Assembly (NCBI GenBank): GCA_026989495.1
Contig: JALSJE010000134.1
Span: 1-39,438, forward strand
Length of the DNA stretch: 39,438 nt
Reading direction: 5' to 3'
Origin: Gammaproteobacteria bacterium
GTDB taxonomy: Bacteria; Pseudomonadota; Gammaproteobacteria; S144-34
Shown: positions 7,741-16,103 of the stretch, in pieces
Position numbering within the stretch: position 1 is the first letter of the stretch
Layout of the letters: each line of letters begins with the position of its first letter
Translations under genes and position numbers: made by a program
Notes under the pieces: generated by a model
The model's database searches: none
Seen by the model: the letters and a program-made list of their open reading frames with translations, nothing else
Told to the model about the DNA's origin: nothing

Positions 7741-9186
7741 TCAGGCGACACTGCGGCGCGCGCCGCGCCCCCTGGCCGCCGGGGCGACGATCCGGGCGAG
7801 CCGCCTCGTCCGGTCCGCCAGCGCCGCGTTCCCCAGGCCCAGGCGCCGGACGACGGCCTCCGGCACCCGTGCCCGCGGGCCCTCGCAGCCGGCGGCCCGG
7901 GCGATGAGCGCATCGGCGAGGGCGGCCAGCCCCACGTAGGGCCACGCCGCCTCCCCCACGTCGAGCTCGGGCCGGTGATGGGCGCAGGCCACCGCCACCA
8001 GCGGAGGGGGCGCCTGCCACTCGCGCAGCAGCCACCCGCCCAGACGCGCATGCCCGGTCTGGACCACCTGGCGGGCATCGCCCAGCGCCAGAAGGTGGCT
8101 CTCCAGCTCGGGGACGGGTGTTGCGGGATTGGCCGCGGCCATGCGGTTGAGCAGGTGGAACTCGGGCTGGAAGAGGTGTGCGAGCAGCCTCAGCCCGACG
8201 TCGCGCAGGAGGGCGGCGGCGACGAGCAGGCCCGGCGACAGCGGAGGCCGGAACCCGGGCTCGGCGGCCAGCGACAGGCACAGGGCCGCCGCCACCTCAC
8301 CCTCGCGGTCCAGGGCCGCCGCCCCGAGGGGGCCGCCGGGCGGCACGCGCAGGGCACCCTCCGCCACCGTGGCGAAGGCCACGGCCACGACCCCGCCGGG
8401 GCCCAGCGGGCCGGCGGCCGCTGCGGCGACATCCCCGGGCCGCTCCCCTCCCAGCAGGGGAGAGGCGGCGATGGCCAGCACCCGTTCGGTGGCCCGTCCC
8501 GGCGGCACCAGCGCCGCCGCTTCCGCGGGGGTGAGCGTCTCCTCGTGCTCGAGCGCCGCGCGCAGCCGTGCGGCGGCCCGGGGCAGCGCGGGGAGCCGGT
8601 AGAGGCGCTCGATGCGGCCGCACAGCTCGGCCGCGGGCAGCAGGCGGGCCAGATCGCCTTCGTCCAGGCCATCCCGTCCTTCCCGGGGCGCCGGCCGGGC
8701 GATGCGCCCGACGAGGGCCCCGGCCTGCAGGCCCAGGAAGTCCGGGCCTGCCATGCGCACGTAACAGCCGTGCCGCCCACCCTCGAAGTGCACGGTGCCG
8801 CAGCGGGCCACGGCGGCGTCCACCACAACGCGCAGCCCGTAGGGCTCGCCGAGGGGGGGCACGCACCCCGGATCGCAGTCCGCGAACCGGCGCGCGGCGG
8901 CATCCAGCCCGGCGGGCTCCCAGCGCCGTCCCGTGAGCGCCTGCAGGGCGTCGAAATCGATGAGCTCGCCCGCCCGCACGACCGCGAGGCATTCCGCCCC
9001 CTGGCAGTCCGTGAGCAGCACGCCCCGGATCAGGGACGCCTCCGGAATGCCGGCCGAGCGGGCCTCGGCCTCGAGCCCGCCGCAGGCGGCGGTGCCAGGA
9101 CGTCCGCAGGGCACACCCGTGACCAGGTCATAGGGGCGGCCCGCGGCGCGCAGCCGCCCGTCGATGGCCTTCGCCGGCAGGATCAT
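7741..9186 (-). CDS. YbaK/aminoacyl-tRNA-deacylase-like domain fused to HDOD domain
   Basis: The 481-residue protein joins two known folds. Residues 1-165 resemble the YbaK/ProX editing domain (GVLLTDCQGAECLAVVRAGE, then PPLGEPYGLRVVVDAAVA and a GTVHFEGGRHGCYVRM strand pair). In stand-alone form that fold removes wrong amino acids from tRNA. Residues about 185-450 form an HDOD domain (LYRLPALPRAAARLRAAL, LVAAALLRDVGLRLLAHLF, HARLGGWLLREWQAPPPLV, VACAHHRPEL). The tail is Arg-rich. The editing domain may keep catalysis or may be used only as a sensor. Nothing in the sequence settles this. The protein is co-directional with the downstream diguanylate cyclase, but 368 bp separate them. Domain recognition is good and the function is open. 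Confidence 0.82.
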   Translation of the reverse strand: MILPAKAIDGRLRAAGRPYDLVTGVPCGRPGTAACGGLEAEARSAGIPEASLIRGVLLTDCQGAECLAVVRAGELIDFDALQALTGRRWEPAGLDAAARRFADCDPGCVPPLGEPYGLRVVVDAAVARCGTVHFEGGRHGCYVRMAGPDFLGLQAGALVGRIARPAPREGRDGLDEGDLARLLPAAELCGRIERLYRLPALPRAAARLRAALEHEETLTPAEAAALVPPGRATERVLAIAASPLLGGERPGDVAAAAAGPLGPGGVVAVAFATVAEGALRVPPGGPLGAAALDREGEVAAALCLSLAAEPGFRPPLSPGLLVAAALLRDVGLRLLAHLFQPEFHLLNRMAAANPATPVPELESHLLALGDARQVVQTGHARLGGWLLREWQAPPPLVAVACAHHRPELDVGEAAWPYVGLAALADALIARAAGCEGPRARVPEAVVRRLGLGNAALADRTRRLARIVAPAARGRGARRSVA

Positions 9187-9244
9187 CGCTTCGCTCCCCC
9201 ATCCCAGGCCCGGTCCAGGGCCTTCTCCCGCTGCCTGCAGGCTA

Positions 9245-9263
9245 GCCCGCCGGCAGGGCGGGC
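9245..9263 (-). terminator. GC hairpin after the VWA-like gene
   Basis: The perfect 7-bp stem GCCCGCC (9245-9251) and GGCGGGC (9257-9263) with loop GGCAG lies in the 127-bp gap between the VWA-like gene and the YbaK-HDOD gene. There is no T-run, so terminator activity is uncertain. It marks a likely operon boundary. Confidence 0.35.
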
Positions 9264-9313
9264 GCCGTGGCGCCGGTCACACCTCGCGCGGCGGCGTGCG
9301 GCCGCAGGCCCGC

Positions 9314-10516
9314 TCAGTTGAGCTGCACCCGGATGCCCCAGGGCACCTCGGCGCCACCCTTGACCAGCCAGATCACCGGGTAGGGCGGCTCGCGCGCCGG
9401 GAATTCCCCCTGGGCGTCCGTGAAGTAGACGAGCACGTCGGGGCGCAGCCCCTCGCGCTCGACCCAGTCGAAGACCGGCCGGAAACGGGTCCCCCCACCG
9501 CCGCGCAGGCTCGCGGGCAGCGCAAGCGGCTCCCACGGCTCGTAGCGCCAGGGCCCCTCCGGGGCCAGGTCCCAGTCGCAGGCGAGCAGCGTGAGCCGCG
9601 CCCGGACCTGGCCCTTGATGGCGTCGAGCTCGGAGGCGAATGCGCGGATCTCCTCGTCCGTGATGGAGCCGCTGGTGTCCAGCGCCACCACCAGGTCCAC
9701 CTCGTGGCCGCGCAGCGCCGGCAGGATCGCCTGACCCTCACGGCGCGAGGGCCGCATGTAGGTGTAGTCGTCGCGGGCACGGGCCACGAGGTAGCGCGCG
9801 AGCAGCGTGCGCCACGGCACCTGCGGGGCCAGCAGCCGGTCCACCATGCGCGCGAGCGCGCCGGCGAGCTTGCCCGCCTGCAGGGCCTGCTGGGCGGCGC
9901 CCGCGAGGTAGCGCCGCCAGCGCTCGGCCAGCGCCTCACGCTCCTGGGGGCTGAGCGGCTGGGGCTGGCCCGCAGGCCGGCGCCCCTGCCGGGCCTGCCG
10001 CTGCTCGGGCTGGGGTGCCTCCTGCGAAGCGGGTGCGGGGGCCTCCTGCCCGCCCTGGCGGCTGCCTTCATAGAGGTGCCGGTCGAAGGGCTCGTGCCCC
10101 TCGATCTGGTCGTCCTTGACCAGCGGATAGATCTCCTCGGCGCTCATGCCCTCGAAGTCCGGGATGATGAGCGCGCCGGGCGCCGGGCTCAGCCCCTCCT
10201 TGACGAGCAGCGGGTTGATGGCGAGGTCGCAGGCGAGGTCCCAGCGGTGCTTGACCCGGTGCTCGCGGCGGGCGAAATGGGACAGCGCGCAGTGCAGCGC
10301 CTCGTGGGCGAGCGCGAACTGGACCTGCTCCAGCGGGAGGCCGCGCACGTACTCCGGGTTGTAGTAGAGCGCGCGCGCGTCGGTGGCCACGGTGGGACAC
10401 CACCGCGGATCGGCCTCCACCAGCGGCAGGCGCAGCACCAGCGCCCCCAGGAAGGGCTTCTCCAGGATGAGGCGCGTGCGCGCCGCGGCGAGCTTGGTCT
10501 GGACCCGGTCGTTCAC
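9314..10516 (-). CDS. VWA-like metallopeptidase-fold protein (DUF2201 family)
   Basis: The 400-residue protein has an N-terminal peptidase-like domain with HEALH at 71-75, an HExxH zinc-binding type motif. The middle is Gln/Pro/Ala-rich (about 175-220). The C-terminal VWA-like domain carries the metal-site motif ALDTSGSITDEE. Family members sit beside MoxR-type AAA ATPases, as here, and the pair is thought to remodel or mature partner proteins. The substrate is unknown. The start is taken as GTG at 10516, 23 bp after the end of the ATPase gene. The open frame continues far upstream but overlaps that gene antiparallel to its reading and has no family similarity. HEALH suggests possible protease activity, but no experiment on this family is assumed. 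Confidence 0.85.
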   Translation of the reverse strand: MNDRVQTKLAAARTRLILEKPFLGALVLRLPLVEADPRWCPTVATDARALYYNPEYVRGLPLEQVQFALAHEALHCALSHFARREHRVKHRWDLACDLAINPLLVKEGLSPAPGALIIPDFEGMSAEEIYPLVKDDQIEGHEPFDRHLYEGSRQGGQEAPAPASQEAPQPEQRQARQGRRPAGQPQPLSPQEREALAERWRRYLAGAAQQALQAGKLAGALARMVDRLLAPQVPWRTLLARYLVARARDDYTYMRPSRREGQAILPALRGHEVDLVVALDTSGSITDEEIRAFASELDAIKGQVRARLTLLACDWDLAPEGPWRYEPWEPLALPASLRGGGGTRFRPVFDWVEREGLRPDVLVYFTDAQGEFPAREPPYPVIWLVKGGAEVPWGIRVQLN

Positions 10517-10539
10517 CGCTGCACCCCGGGCACCGGGCC

Positions 10540-11586
10540 TCAGACGTCGTAGAGCATCACGTCCGCGACGAGCTGGGCCCACTCGGAGAACTCCGGCACC
10601 TCGAACAGCGCCTGGCCCACCGCGCGGTGCAGGTCCGAGACCAGCATCACGCCCATCTCCCGCTCCGGGAAACGTCCCGCGTAGGCGAGGATGCGGCCGA
10701 GCACACGCCGCCCCTCGGGGCCGGTGCCCGCCTCGATGCCACGGCGCACGAGGGCCGAGGCCACGGCGTACTGGAGGTCGATCTCCTCCGGCACCGCCAC
10801 GTCCTCGCCGCGCAGGATGGCGTCGATGTCCGGCATCTTCTCCAGGTTCTCGAGGAAGGCCGCGAGCTCCACCCCCGCCGCCTGGCCCACGCAGGCCGCC
10901 AGCGCCCCCGGCAGGAGCCGGGGATCGTCGCCGAACTTGGCGAGCGCCCGATGGGCGAACTCCCAGGAGCGCGGCGATGGGAAGGCGATGGGGTTCTGGG
11001 CCGGGTCGAAGTCGAACAGCAGCTCGGGGCGGAAGCGCAGGAAGGCCACCAGCCGCTCGTCGATGCCGGCCCCATGCGCCCAGGCCACCCAGTCGTCCAG
11101 GTTGGGCTCCACGTCCAGATGGGCGAAGCGGTTGGCGAGCGGCGTGGGCATGGGATAGGTCACGCCCCGGTCGCCATGGCGGTTGCCGGCGGCGAAGATG
11201 GCCCAGCCCGGCGGCACCGTGTAGTCGCCCAGGCGCCGGTCGAGGATGAGCTGGTAGGCCGCGGCCGAGACCGCCGGCGGGGCGGAGGTGATCTCGTCCA
11301 GGAACAGGATGCCGCGCGGCCCGTGCCGGGCGGCGTCCGGCAGCATCGAGGGAATGGCCCACTCCACGCGGCCGTCCACCCGGAAGGGGATGCCGCGCAG
11401 GTCGCTGGGCTCGAGCTGCGAGAGGCGGATGTCCACCACGGGCACGCCGTGGGCCTCGGCCACCTGGGCCACGATCTGGCTCTTGCCCACGCCCGGCGGG
11501 CCCCACAGCATCACCGGCGTGTGGCGGCCGGCCTCGACGCTCTGGAACTCACGGTCGAGAAAGGCTCGCACCTGGGACGGTCGCAT
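10540..11586 (-). CDS. MoxR-family AAA+ ATPase
   Basis: The 348-residue ATPase has Walker A GPPGVGKS at 29-36, Walker B ILFLDE at about 93-98, and LSQLEPSDLRGIPF with FAAGNRHGDRGVTYPMPTPL as sensor-1 and following elements of the MoxR/YehL type. MoxR ATPases act with VWA proteins as chaperone-like machines that load metals or activate enzymes. The VWA-like gene lies 23 bp downstream. GGAGGAG about 9 bases ahead of ATG 11586 fixes the start. The thioredoxin gene ends 32 bp upstream, so a thioredoxin-ATPase-VWA transcript is likely. The client protein cannot be named. Confidence 0.9.
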   Translation of the reverse strand: MRPSQVRAFLDREFQSVEAGRHTPVMLWGPPGVGKSQIVAQVAEAHGVPVVDIRLSQLEPSDLRGIPFRVDGRVEWAIPSMLPDAARHGPRGILFLDEITSAPPAVSAAAYQLILDRRLGDYTVPPGWAIFAAGNRHGDRGVTYPMPTPLANRFAHLDVEPNLDDWVAWAHGAGIDERLVAFLRFRPELLFDFDPAQNPIAFPSPRSWEFAHRALAKFGDDPRLLPGALAACVGQAAGVELAAFLENLEKMPDIDAILRGEDVAVPEEIDLQYAVASALVRRGIEAGTGPEGRRVLGRILAYAGRFPEREMGVMLVSDLHRAVGQALFEVPEFSEWAQLVADVMLYDV

Positions 11587-11618
11587 CGCTCGCTTCTCCT
11601 CCGTGCGTGCTCGTCGCC

Positions 11619-12020
11619 TCAGGCCCGGGGCGCCTCGCCGCCGCCCTCGCCCTGCCCTGCCTGCTGCTGGGCCTCCACCTCGCGGCGCACCTCGTCCATG
11701 TCCAGGGCCTTGGCCTGGGTGAGGATCTCCTCCAGGGCGGAGGCGGGCAGCGCCCCCGGCTGGGCGTAGAGGATGATCTGCTCGCGGAAGACCATCAGCG
11801 TGGGGATGGAACGGATCTGGAACCAGCCCGCGAGCTCGCGCTGCTCGTCCACGTTGACCTTCGCGAAGACCACGTCGGTGTGCTTCTCCGAGGCCGCCTC
11901 GAACACGGGGGCGAAGCTCTGGCAGGGCTGGCACCAGGAGGCCCAGAAGTCCACCACCACCATGTCGTTGCCGGATATGACCTCGTCGAAGTTCTCCTTC
12001 GTCAGCTCGACCGTCGCCAT
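11619..12020 (-). CDS. Thioredoxin-family protein with C-terminal extension
   Basis: The 133-residue protein starts MATVELTKENF and carries an intact redox site WCQPC (Cys30, Cys33) in a complete thioredoxin fold with the cis-proline segment IRSIPTLMVF. About 25 residues beyond the usual thioredoxin end form a charged, Gln/Gly-rich tail (EVRREVEAQQQAGQGEGGGE). ATG 12020 has GGAAGAG upstream. It would reduce disulfides in the cytoplasm, as no signal peptide is present. The placement just before the MoxR-VWA pair suggests it may serve the same client proteins. That link is inference. A T-rich leader separates it from lnt. Confidence 0.9.
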   Translation of the reverse strand: MATVELTKENFDEVISGNDMVVVDFWASWCQPCQSFAPVFEAASEKHTDVVFAKVNVDEQRELAGWFQIRSIPTLMVFREQIILYAQPGALPASALEEILTQAKALDMDEVRREVEAQQQAGQGEGGGEAPRA

Positions 12021-12038
12021 TGCGTCTCTTCCATCACG

Positions 12039-12068
12039 AAAAAAAAGGATTCTGCCGGAAGCCTCCGG
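12039..12068 (-). terminator. lnt: Possible lnt terminator
   Basis: On the minus strand a 5-bp stem (CCGGA 12055-12059 with TCCGG 12064-12068) is followed after eight bases by a run of eight T (12046-12039). It lies in the 181-bp gap between lnt and the thioredoxin gene. The stem is short and the T-run is offset, so termination would be partial. The T-run also sits just before the thioredoxin ribosome binding site. Confidence 0.35.
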
Positions 12069-12201
12069 ACCGGGCAGCCCACCGTAGCACCACGGCCGGC
12101 GGGTGTCCAACCGGAGGCACCAGACCGGGGAGCGTCCTTCACAGCCGTGGGCGCCAGGCGCCGATGCCGGTCGCCGCCGCAGCGCCGGCATGGCACGCCT
12201 C

Positions 12202-13710
12202 TCACCGACCCCGCCGCGACCGGGCGAGGGTGGCGAGGGCGAGCAGCGCGGCGGCGGCGAGCAGGGCCGGGGCGTCGCCGAGGCGGACGTAGGGCGTGAG
12301 GCCCCCGTGCGGCGTGACCGTGGCGCGCACCACCGCGACCTCGAACTGAGGGGCGCGGGCCAGCACGCGCCCGTGCGGGCCGATGACGGCCGTGATGCCC
12401 GTGTTGGTGGCCCGCAGCAGGGGCCGGCCCGTCTCCAGGGCCCGGAGCCGCGCGATCTGCAGGTGCTGGTGGGGCGCGAGCGAGTCGCCGAACCAGCCGT
12501 CGTTGCTCACGTTGACCAGCACCTGCGCGGCGGGCAGTGCGCTGCGCACCAGGGCCGGGAAGGCGATCTCGTAGCAGATGGTCGGGCCCAGCACGAGCCC
12601 GCCCGCCCGCAGGGGGGGCTGGCGCGCAGGGCCCGGGCTGAAGTCGGCATAGGGGACGTTGAGCAGGTTGGCCGCCGCCCCCAGCAGGCCGCGCAGCGGC
12701 AGGACCTCGCCGAAGGGCACCAGGTGGCGCTTGTGGTAGAGCTGTGCGGGCTGCCCCACGGCCAGGATGCTGTTGTGGTAGCGGCCCGAGGCCGGATCCA
12801 TGTGCAGGATGCCGGTGACGAGCGCCGTGCCGGCCGGCGCCAGGCGCGCGGCGAGGCGGTCGAGATAGCCCTGCGCCTGGTGGGCGAAGGCGGGGATGGC
12901 GCTCTCGGGCCAGAGCACGAGCCGCACGCCCTGCTGGGCCAGCGTGAGCTCGCGGTAGAGGGCCAGCGTGGCGGCGCGCCGCTCCGGGCGCCACTTCTCC
13001 TGCTGGGCGACGTTGCCCTGCACCAGCGCCACCGGCACCGGCGCACCTGTCGGGCGGGTCCACTCGAGGCGCCCCAGCAGGGCGCCGCCCGCGAGCGCGG
13101 CGGCTGCGGCGAGCGCCGCCGGCAGGGCCCGCCGGCGCGGCGCGCCCGCGGCCCATGCGGCGAGCCCCGCGAGCCCGGCGCCGGCGAGCCCCATGCCGTG
13201 CTGGCCCGCCACAGGGGCGAGACCGGCGAGGGGGGATTCCACCAGCGCGTGGGCGAGCAGCAGCCACGGGAAGCCCGTCAGCAGCCAGCAACGCGCCCAC
13301 TCCGCGAGCGCCCAACCGGCCGGCAGCCACAGGAGCAGCCGCCACGCCCCGGGCGGGGCCAGCCGCGCCGCGCCCCAGGCGAGCAGCGCCGGGAAGAGCG
13401 CCAGCGCGGCCACGAAGAGCGCGGTGAGCACGGCGGCCAGCGCCGCCGGGGCGCGGCCGTAGTCGTGCAGGCTCACGTAGACCCACGAGACCCCCACGCC
13501 GAAGGCGCCGAGGCCGAAGAGCCAGCCCAGCGCCAGCGCCCGGCGCGCAGGCAGCGGGCCCCCCACCAGGGTGAACAGGACCGCCGGGGACGCGATGGCG
13601 AGCAGCCACCACCCGAAGGGGGCGAAGCCGAGGGGATAGGCGGCGCCGGCGAGCGCGGCGAGGACGGGGGCGCGCCACGGGCGGGCCGCGGCCCCGGCCG
13701 GGCCCGCCAT
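12202..13710 (-). CDS. lnt: Apolipoprotein N-acyltransferase
   Basis: Lnt adds the third acyl chain to the N-terminal cysteine of lipoproteins in the inner membrane. This allows their release to the outer membrane. The 502-residue protein has several hydrophobic segments in residues 15-210, then a nitrilase-type domain. The catalytic residues Glu269 (LWPESAIP), Lys327 (YHKRHLVPFGE) and Cys379 (GPTICYEIAFP) are all present. The start ATG 13710 is two bases after the corC stop. The gene follows corC, ybeY and phoH in the order usual for gammaproteobacteria. Length compares well with E. coli Lnt (512). Confidence 0.96.
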   Translation of the reverse strand: MAGPAGAAARPWRAPVLAALAGAAYPLGFAPFGWWLLAIASPAVLFTLVGGPLPARRALALGWLFGLGAFGVGVSWVYVSLHDYGRAPAALAAVLTALFVAALALFPALLAWGAARLAPPGAWRLLLWLPAGWALAEWARCWLLTGFPWLLLAHALVESPLAGLAPVAGQHGMGLAGAGLAGLAAWAAGAPRRRALPAALAAAAALAGGALLGRLEWTRPTGAPVPVALVQGNVAQQEKWRPERRAATLALYRELTLAQQGVRLVLWPESAIPAFAHQAQGYLDRLAARLAPAGTALVTGILHMDPASGRYHNSILAVGQPAQLYHKRHLVPFGEVLPLRGLLGAAANLLNVPYADFSPGPARQPPLRAGGLVLGPTICYEIAFPALVRSALPAAQVLVNVSNDGWFGDSLAPHQHLQIARLRALETGRPLLRATNTGITAVIGPHGRVLARAPQFEVAVVRATVTPHGGLTPYVRLGDAPALLAAAALLALATLARSRRGR

Positions 13711-13712
13711 GC

Positions 13713-14600
13713 TCAGCCGGCGTCGGCGGCGCTGGGCGCCGCCTCGCGCTCGGGGGCGCAGATGCGATCCACCCGCAGCAGGTGCACACGGCGGTTGTCG
13801 GCGCGCAGCACGGTGAAGCGCAGCCCCTCCAGGGTGATGCTCTCGCCGCGCCTGGGCAGGTGGCCCATGGCGTGCACCACCAGGCCGCCGATGGTGTCGA
13901 AGTCCTCGTCGCTGAAGGCGGTGCCGAAATAGGCGTTGAAGTCCTCGATGGGGGTGAGCGCCTTGACCGTGTACTGGGTCTCGGTGCGCTTGCGGATGAG
14001 ACCGCCCTCGGTGACGTCGTGCTCGTCGTCGATCTCGCCCACGATCTGCTCGAGCACGTCCTCGATGGTGACCAGCCCCGCCACGCCGCCGTACTCGTCC
14101 ACCACGATGGCCATATGGTTGCGGCTCGCGCGGAACTCCTTGAGCAGCACGTTGAGGCGCTTGCTCTCCGGGATGAACACCGGCGGGCGCATCACGTCAC
14201 GCACGTCGAAGCCGGCGAAGCCCTCGCCGCAGTAGCGCAGCAGGTCCTTGGCGAGCACGATGCCCACCACGTCGTCGCGGTCCTCGCCGATGACGGGGAA
14301 GCGCGAGTGGCCGGAGGCGGTGATGGTGCGGACCCATTCCTCCGGCGGACGGTCGCGCTCGACCACCACCATGTGGGCGCGCGGGACCATGATGTCGCGC
14401 ACCTGCATCTCCGAGACCTGGAGCACGCCCTCGATCATGGCGAGGGCGTCGGCATCGAGCAGGTCGCGGCGCTGGGCCTCGCGCAGGAGGGTGAGGAGCT
14501 GTTCGCGGTCCTGGGGCTCGCGCAGGAGGAGCTGGCCCAGCCGCTCCAGCCAGGAGCGGTGCGGTCCGCCGTTGCCGTCGCTACTTCGGTCCTCGCTCAT
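13713..14600 (-). CDS. corC: CorC/YbeX-type CBS-domain protein
   Basis: The 295-residue soluble protein has two CBS domains. The first is [20 protein letters not shown] to [10 protein letters not shown] and the second is [20 protein letters not shown] to [17 protein letters not shown] CorC/HlyC C-terminal domain follows (about 210-285). It lacks the membrane DUF21 segment found in longer family members, as in E. coli CorC/YbeX. That protein has been linked to magnesium/cobalt efflux and, through its operon, to ribosome metabolism. The start at 14600 gives MSEDRSSDG and overlaps the ybeY end by 20 bases. CBS domains bind adenosine nucleotides in related proteins. The ligand here is not known. 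Confidence 0.93.
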   Translation of the reverse strand: MSEDRSSDGNGGPHRSWLERLGQLLLREPQDREQLLTLLREAQRRDLLDADALAMIEGVLQVSEMQVRDIMVPRAHMVVVERDRPPEEWVRTITASGHSRFPVIGEDRDDVVGIVLAKDLLRYCGEGFAGFDVRDVMRPPVFIPESKRLNVLLKEFRASRNHMAIVVDEYGGVAGLVTIEDVLEQIVGEIDDEHDVTEGGLIRKRTETQYTVKALTPIEDFNAYFGTAFSDEDFDTIGGLVVHAMGHLPRRGESITLEGLRFTVLRADNRRVHLLRVDRICAPEREAAPSAADAG

Positions 14601-15069
14601 GGGATCGTCCCGCCTCCTCTGCGTAGGGATCGGGAAAGCCGAGGCGTGCCAGGATGCGCCGCTCCAGGCCCTCCATGACGCACGCCTCGTCCTCGGTCCG
14701 GTGATCGTGGCCCAGCAGGTGCAGCACACCGTGCACCACCATGTGCGCCCAGTGGGCCCGCGGATCCTTGCCCTGGGCGCGCGCCTCGCGCGCCACCACC
14801 GGCGCGCAGATGACGATGTCGCCCAGCGGGGCGTCGCGCACGCCCGGCGGCGGGTCGTAGGGGAAGGAGAGCACGTTGGTGGCCCGATCCTTCCCGCGCC
14901 AGGCGCGGTTGAGGGCGCGTCCCTCGGCCTCGTCCACCACCCGAACCGTCACCTCGCCGCGGGCGCGCGGGGCAGAACCGAGCGCCGCCTCGGCCCAGCG
15001 CCGCAGGCTCCGGGCGGCGGGGACCCCCCGCCGCGGCGCGGCGTATTGCACGCTCACGCGGACGCTCAC
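14581..15069 (-). CDS. ybeY: Endoribonuclease YbeY (rRNA maturation factor)
   Basis: YbeY is a zinc-dependent RNase needed for 16S rRNA 3' end processing and 70S ribosome quality control. The 162-residue protein contains the zinc motif [11 protein letters not shown] with His113, His117 and His123, and the conserved NVLSFPYD segment. The start is taken as GTG at 15069, which overlaps the phoH stop as GTGA, a coupled arrangement. A second GTG at 15057 is a possible alternative. Both give a plausible N-terminus (VQYA). The C-terminus overlaps the corC start by 20 bases. The open frame extends upstream on this strand but is only a shadow of the phoH gene. Confidence 0.93.
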   Translation of the reverse strand: MSVRVSVQYAAPRRGVPAARSLRRWAEAALGSAPRARGEVTVRVVDEAEGRALNRAWRGKDRATNVLSFPYDPPPGVRDAPLGDIVICAPVVAREARAQGKDPRAHWAHMVVHGVLHLLGHDHRTEDEACVMEGLERRILARLGFPDPYAEEAGRSHERGPK

Positions 15070-16103
15070 CTCCGCTCCGGCTCCTCGCCGCGCGCCGCGC
15101 CCCGGCGCTCGTGCGCCTCGTAAGCCGTGACGATGCGCTGCACCAGCGGGTGGCGCACCACGTCGCGGGCGTTGAAGAAGGTGAAGCTGATGCCCTGGAT
15201 GCCGCGCAGCACCTCGATCACGTGGCGCAGGCCGGACTCGCGTCCGCGCGGCAGATCCACCTGCGTGACGTCGCCCGTGATGACCGCCGTGGAGCCGAAG
15301 CCGATGCGCGTCAGGAACATCTTCATCTGCTCCACGGTGGTGTTCTGCGCCTCGTCGAGGATGATGAAGGCGTCGTTGAGCGTGCGCCCGCGCATGTAGG
15401 CGAGCGGCGCGATCTCGATCACGTTGCGCTCGAGCAGCCGCGCCACGCGCTCGAAGCCCAGCATCTCGTAGAGGGCGTCGTAGAGGGGACGCAGGTAGGG
15501 GTCCACCTTCTGCGCGAGATCCCCCGGCAGGAAGCCGAGGCGCTCGCCCGCCTCCACGGCCGGGCGCACCAGCACCAGCCGCTGCACGCGCTCGCGCTCG
15601 AGCGCCTCCACCGCGCAGGCCACGGCGAGGTAGGTCTTGCCGGTTCCGGCGGGCCCGATGCCGAAGTTCACGTCGTGGGTCAGGATGGCGCGCAGGTAGC
15701 GCTGCTGGTTGGGCCCGCGCCCGCGCACCAGGCCACGCCGAGTGCGGATCACCACCTCCTCGCCCGCCGCCTCGGCCTCCTCGGCGAGCAGCGCCTCCAC
15801 GCCGGACTCCTGCAGGTAGAGGTGCACGCGCGCGGGCGTGAGCGCCTCGTGGGCGGCGGCGTCGTAGAGGCCGCGCAGGAGGCGTCCCGCGGCCTCCACC
15901 GAACGTGCCTCGCCGATGACGCGGAAGCGGTTGCCGCGGTTGCTGATCTCCACGCCCAGGCGCCGCTCGAGCTGGCGCAGGTGCTCGTCGAACTGGCCGC
16001 AGAGGTTGGCGAGCCTGCGGTTGTCCGCCGGCTCGAGCACCAGGTCCACCGAGCGCGGGGAGCCGCCGGCGGGAGGGGGCCTTTCCTCGCGCGTGGCGTC
16101 CAT
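15066..16103 (-). CDS. ybeZ: PhoH-like ATPase (YbeZ)
   Basis: The 345-residue protein belongs to the PhoH family of NTPases and partners YbeY in RNA handling. Residues 18-110 resemble the small RNA-binding region found before PhoH domains. Walker A is GPAGTGKT at 150-157 and Walker B is [12 protein letters not shown]. The segments [20 protein letters not shown] and [12 protein letters not shown] are typical. ATG 16103 shares one base with the miaB stop (TGATG), and its own stop overlaps ybeY. The order miaB-ybeZ-ybeY-ybeX-lnt is conserved across gammaproteobacteria. Its biochemical role in this organism is inferred from the family. Confidence 0.94.
   Translation of the reverse strand: MDATREERPPPAGGSPRSVDLVLEPADNRRLANLCGQFDEHLRQLERRLGVEISNRGNRFRVIGEARSVEAAGRLLRGLYDAAAHEALTPARVHLYLQESGVEALLAEEAEAAGEEVVIRTRRGLVRGRGPNQQRYLRAILTHDVNFGIGPAGTGKTYLAVACAVEALERERVQRLVLVRPAVEAGERLGFLPGDLAQKVDPYLRPLYDALYEMLGFERVARLLERNVIEIAPLAYMRGRTLNDAFIILDEAQNTTVEQMKMFLTRIGFGSTAVITGDVTQVDLPRGRESGLRHVIEVLRGIQGISFTFFNARDVVRHPLVQRIVTAYEAHERRGAARGEEPERR

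Noticed and set aside
10517-11506. Upstream extension of the VWA-like reading frame
   Set aside because: It overlaps the MoxR ATPase gene in another frame and has no similarity. The GTG at 10516 gives the known family start region.
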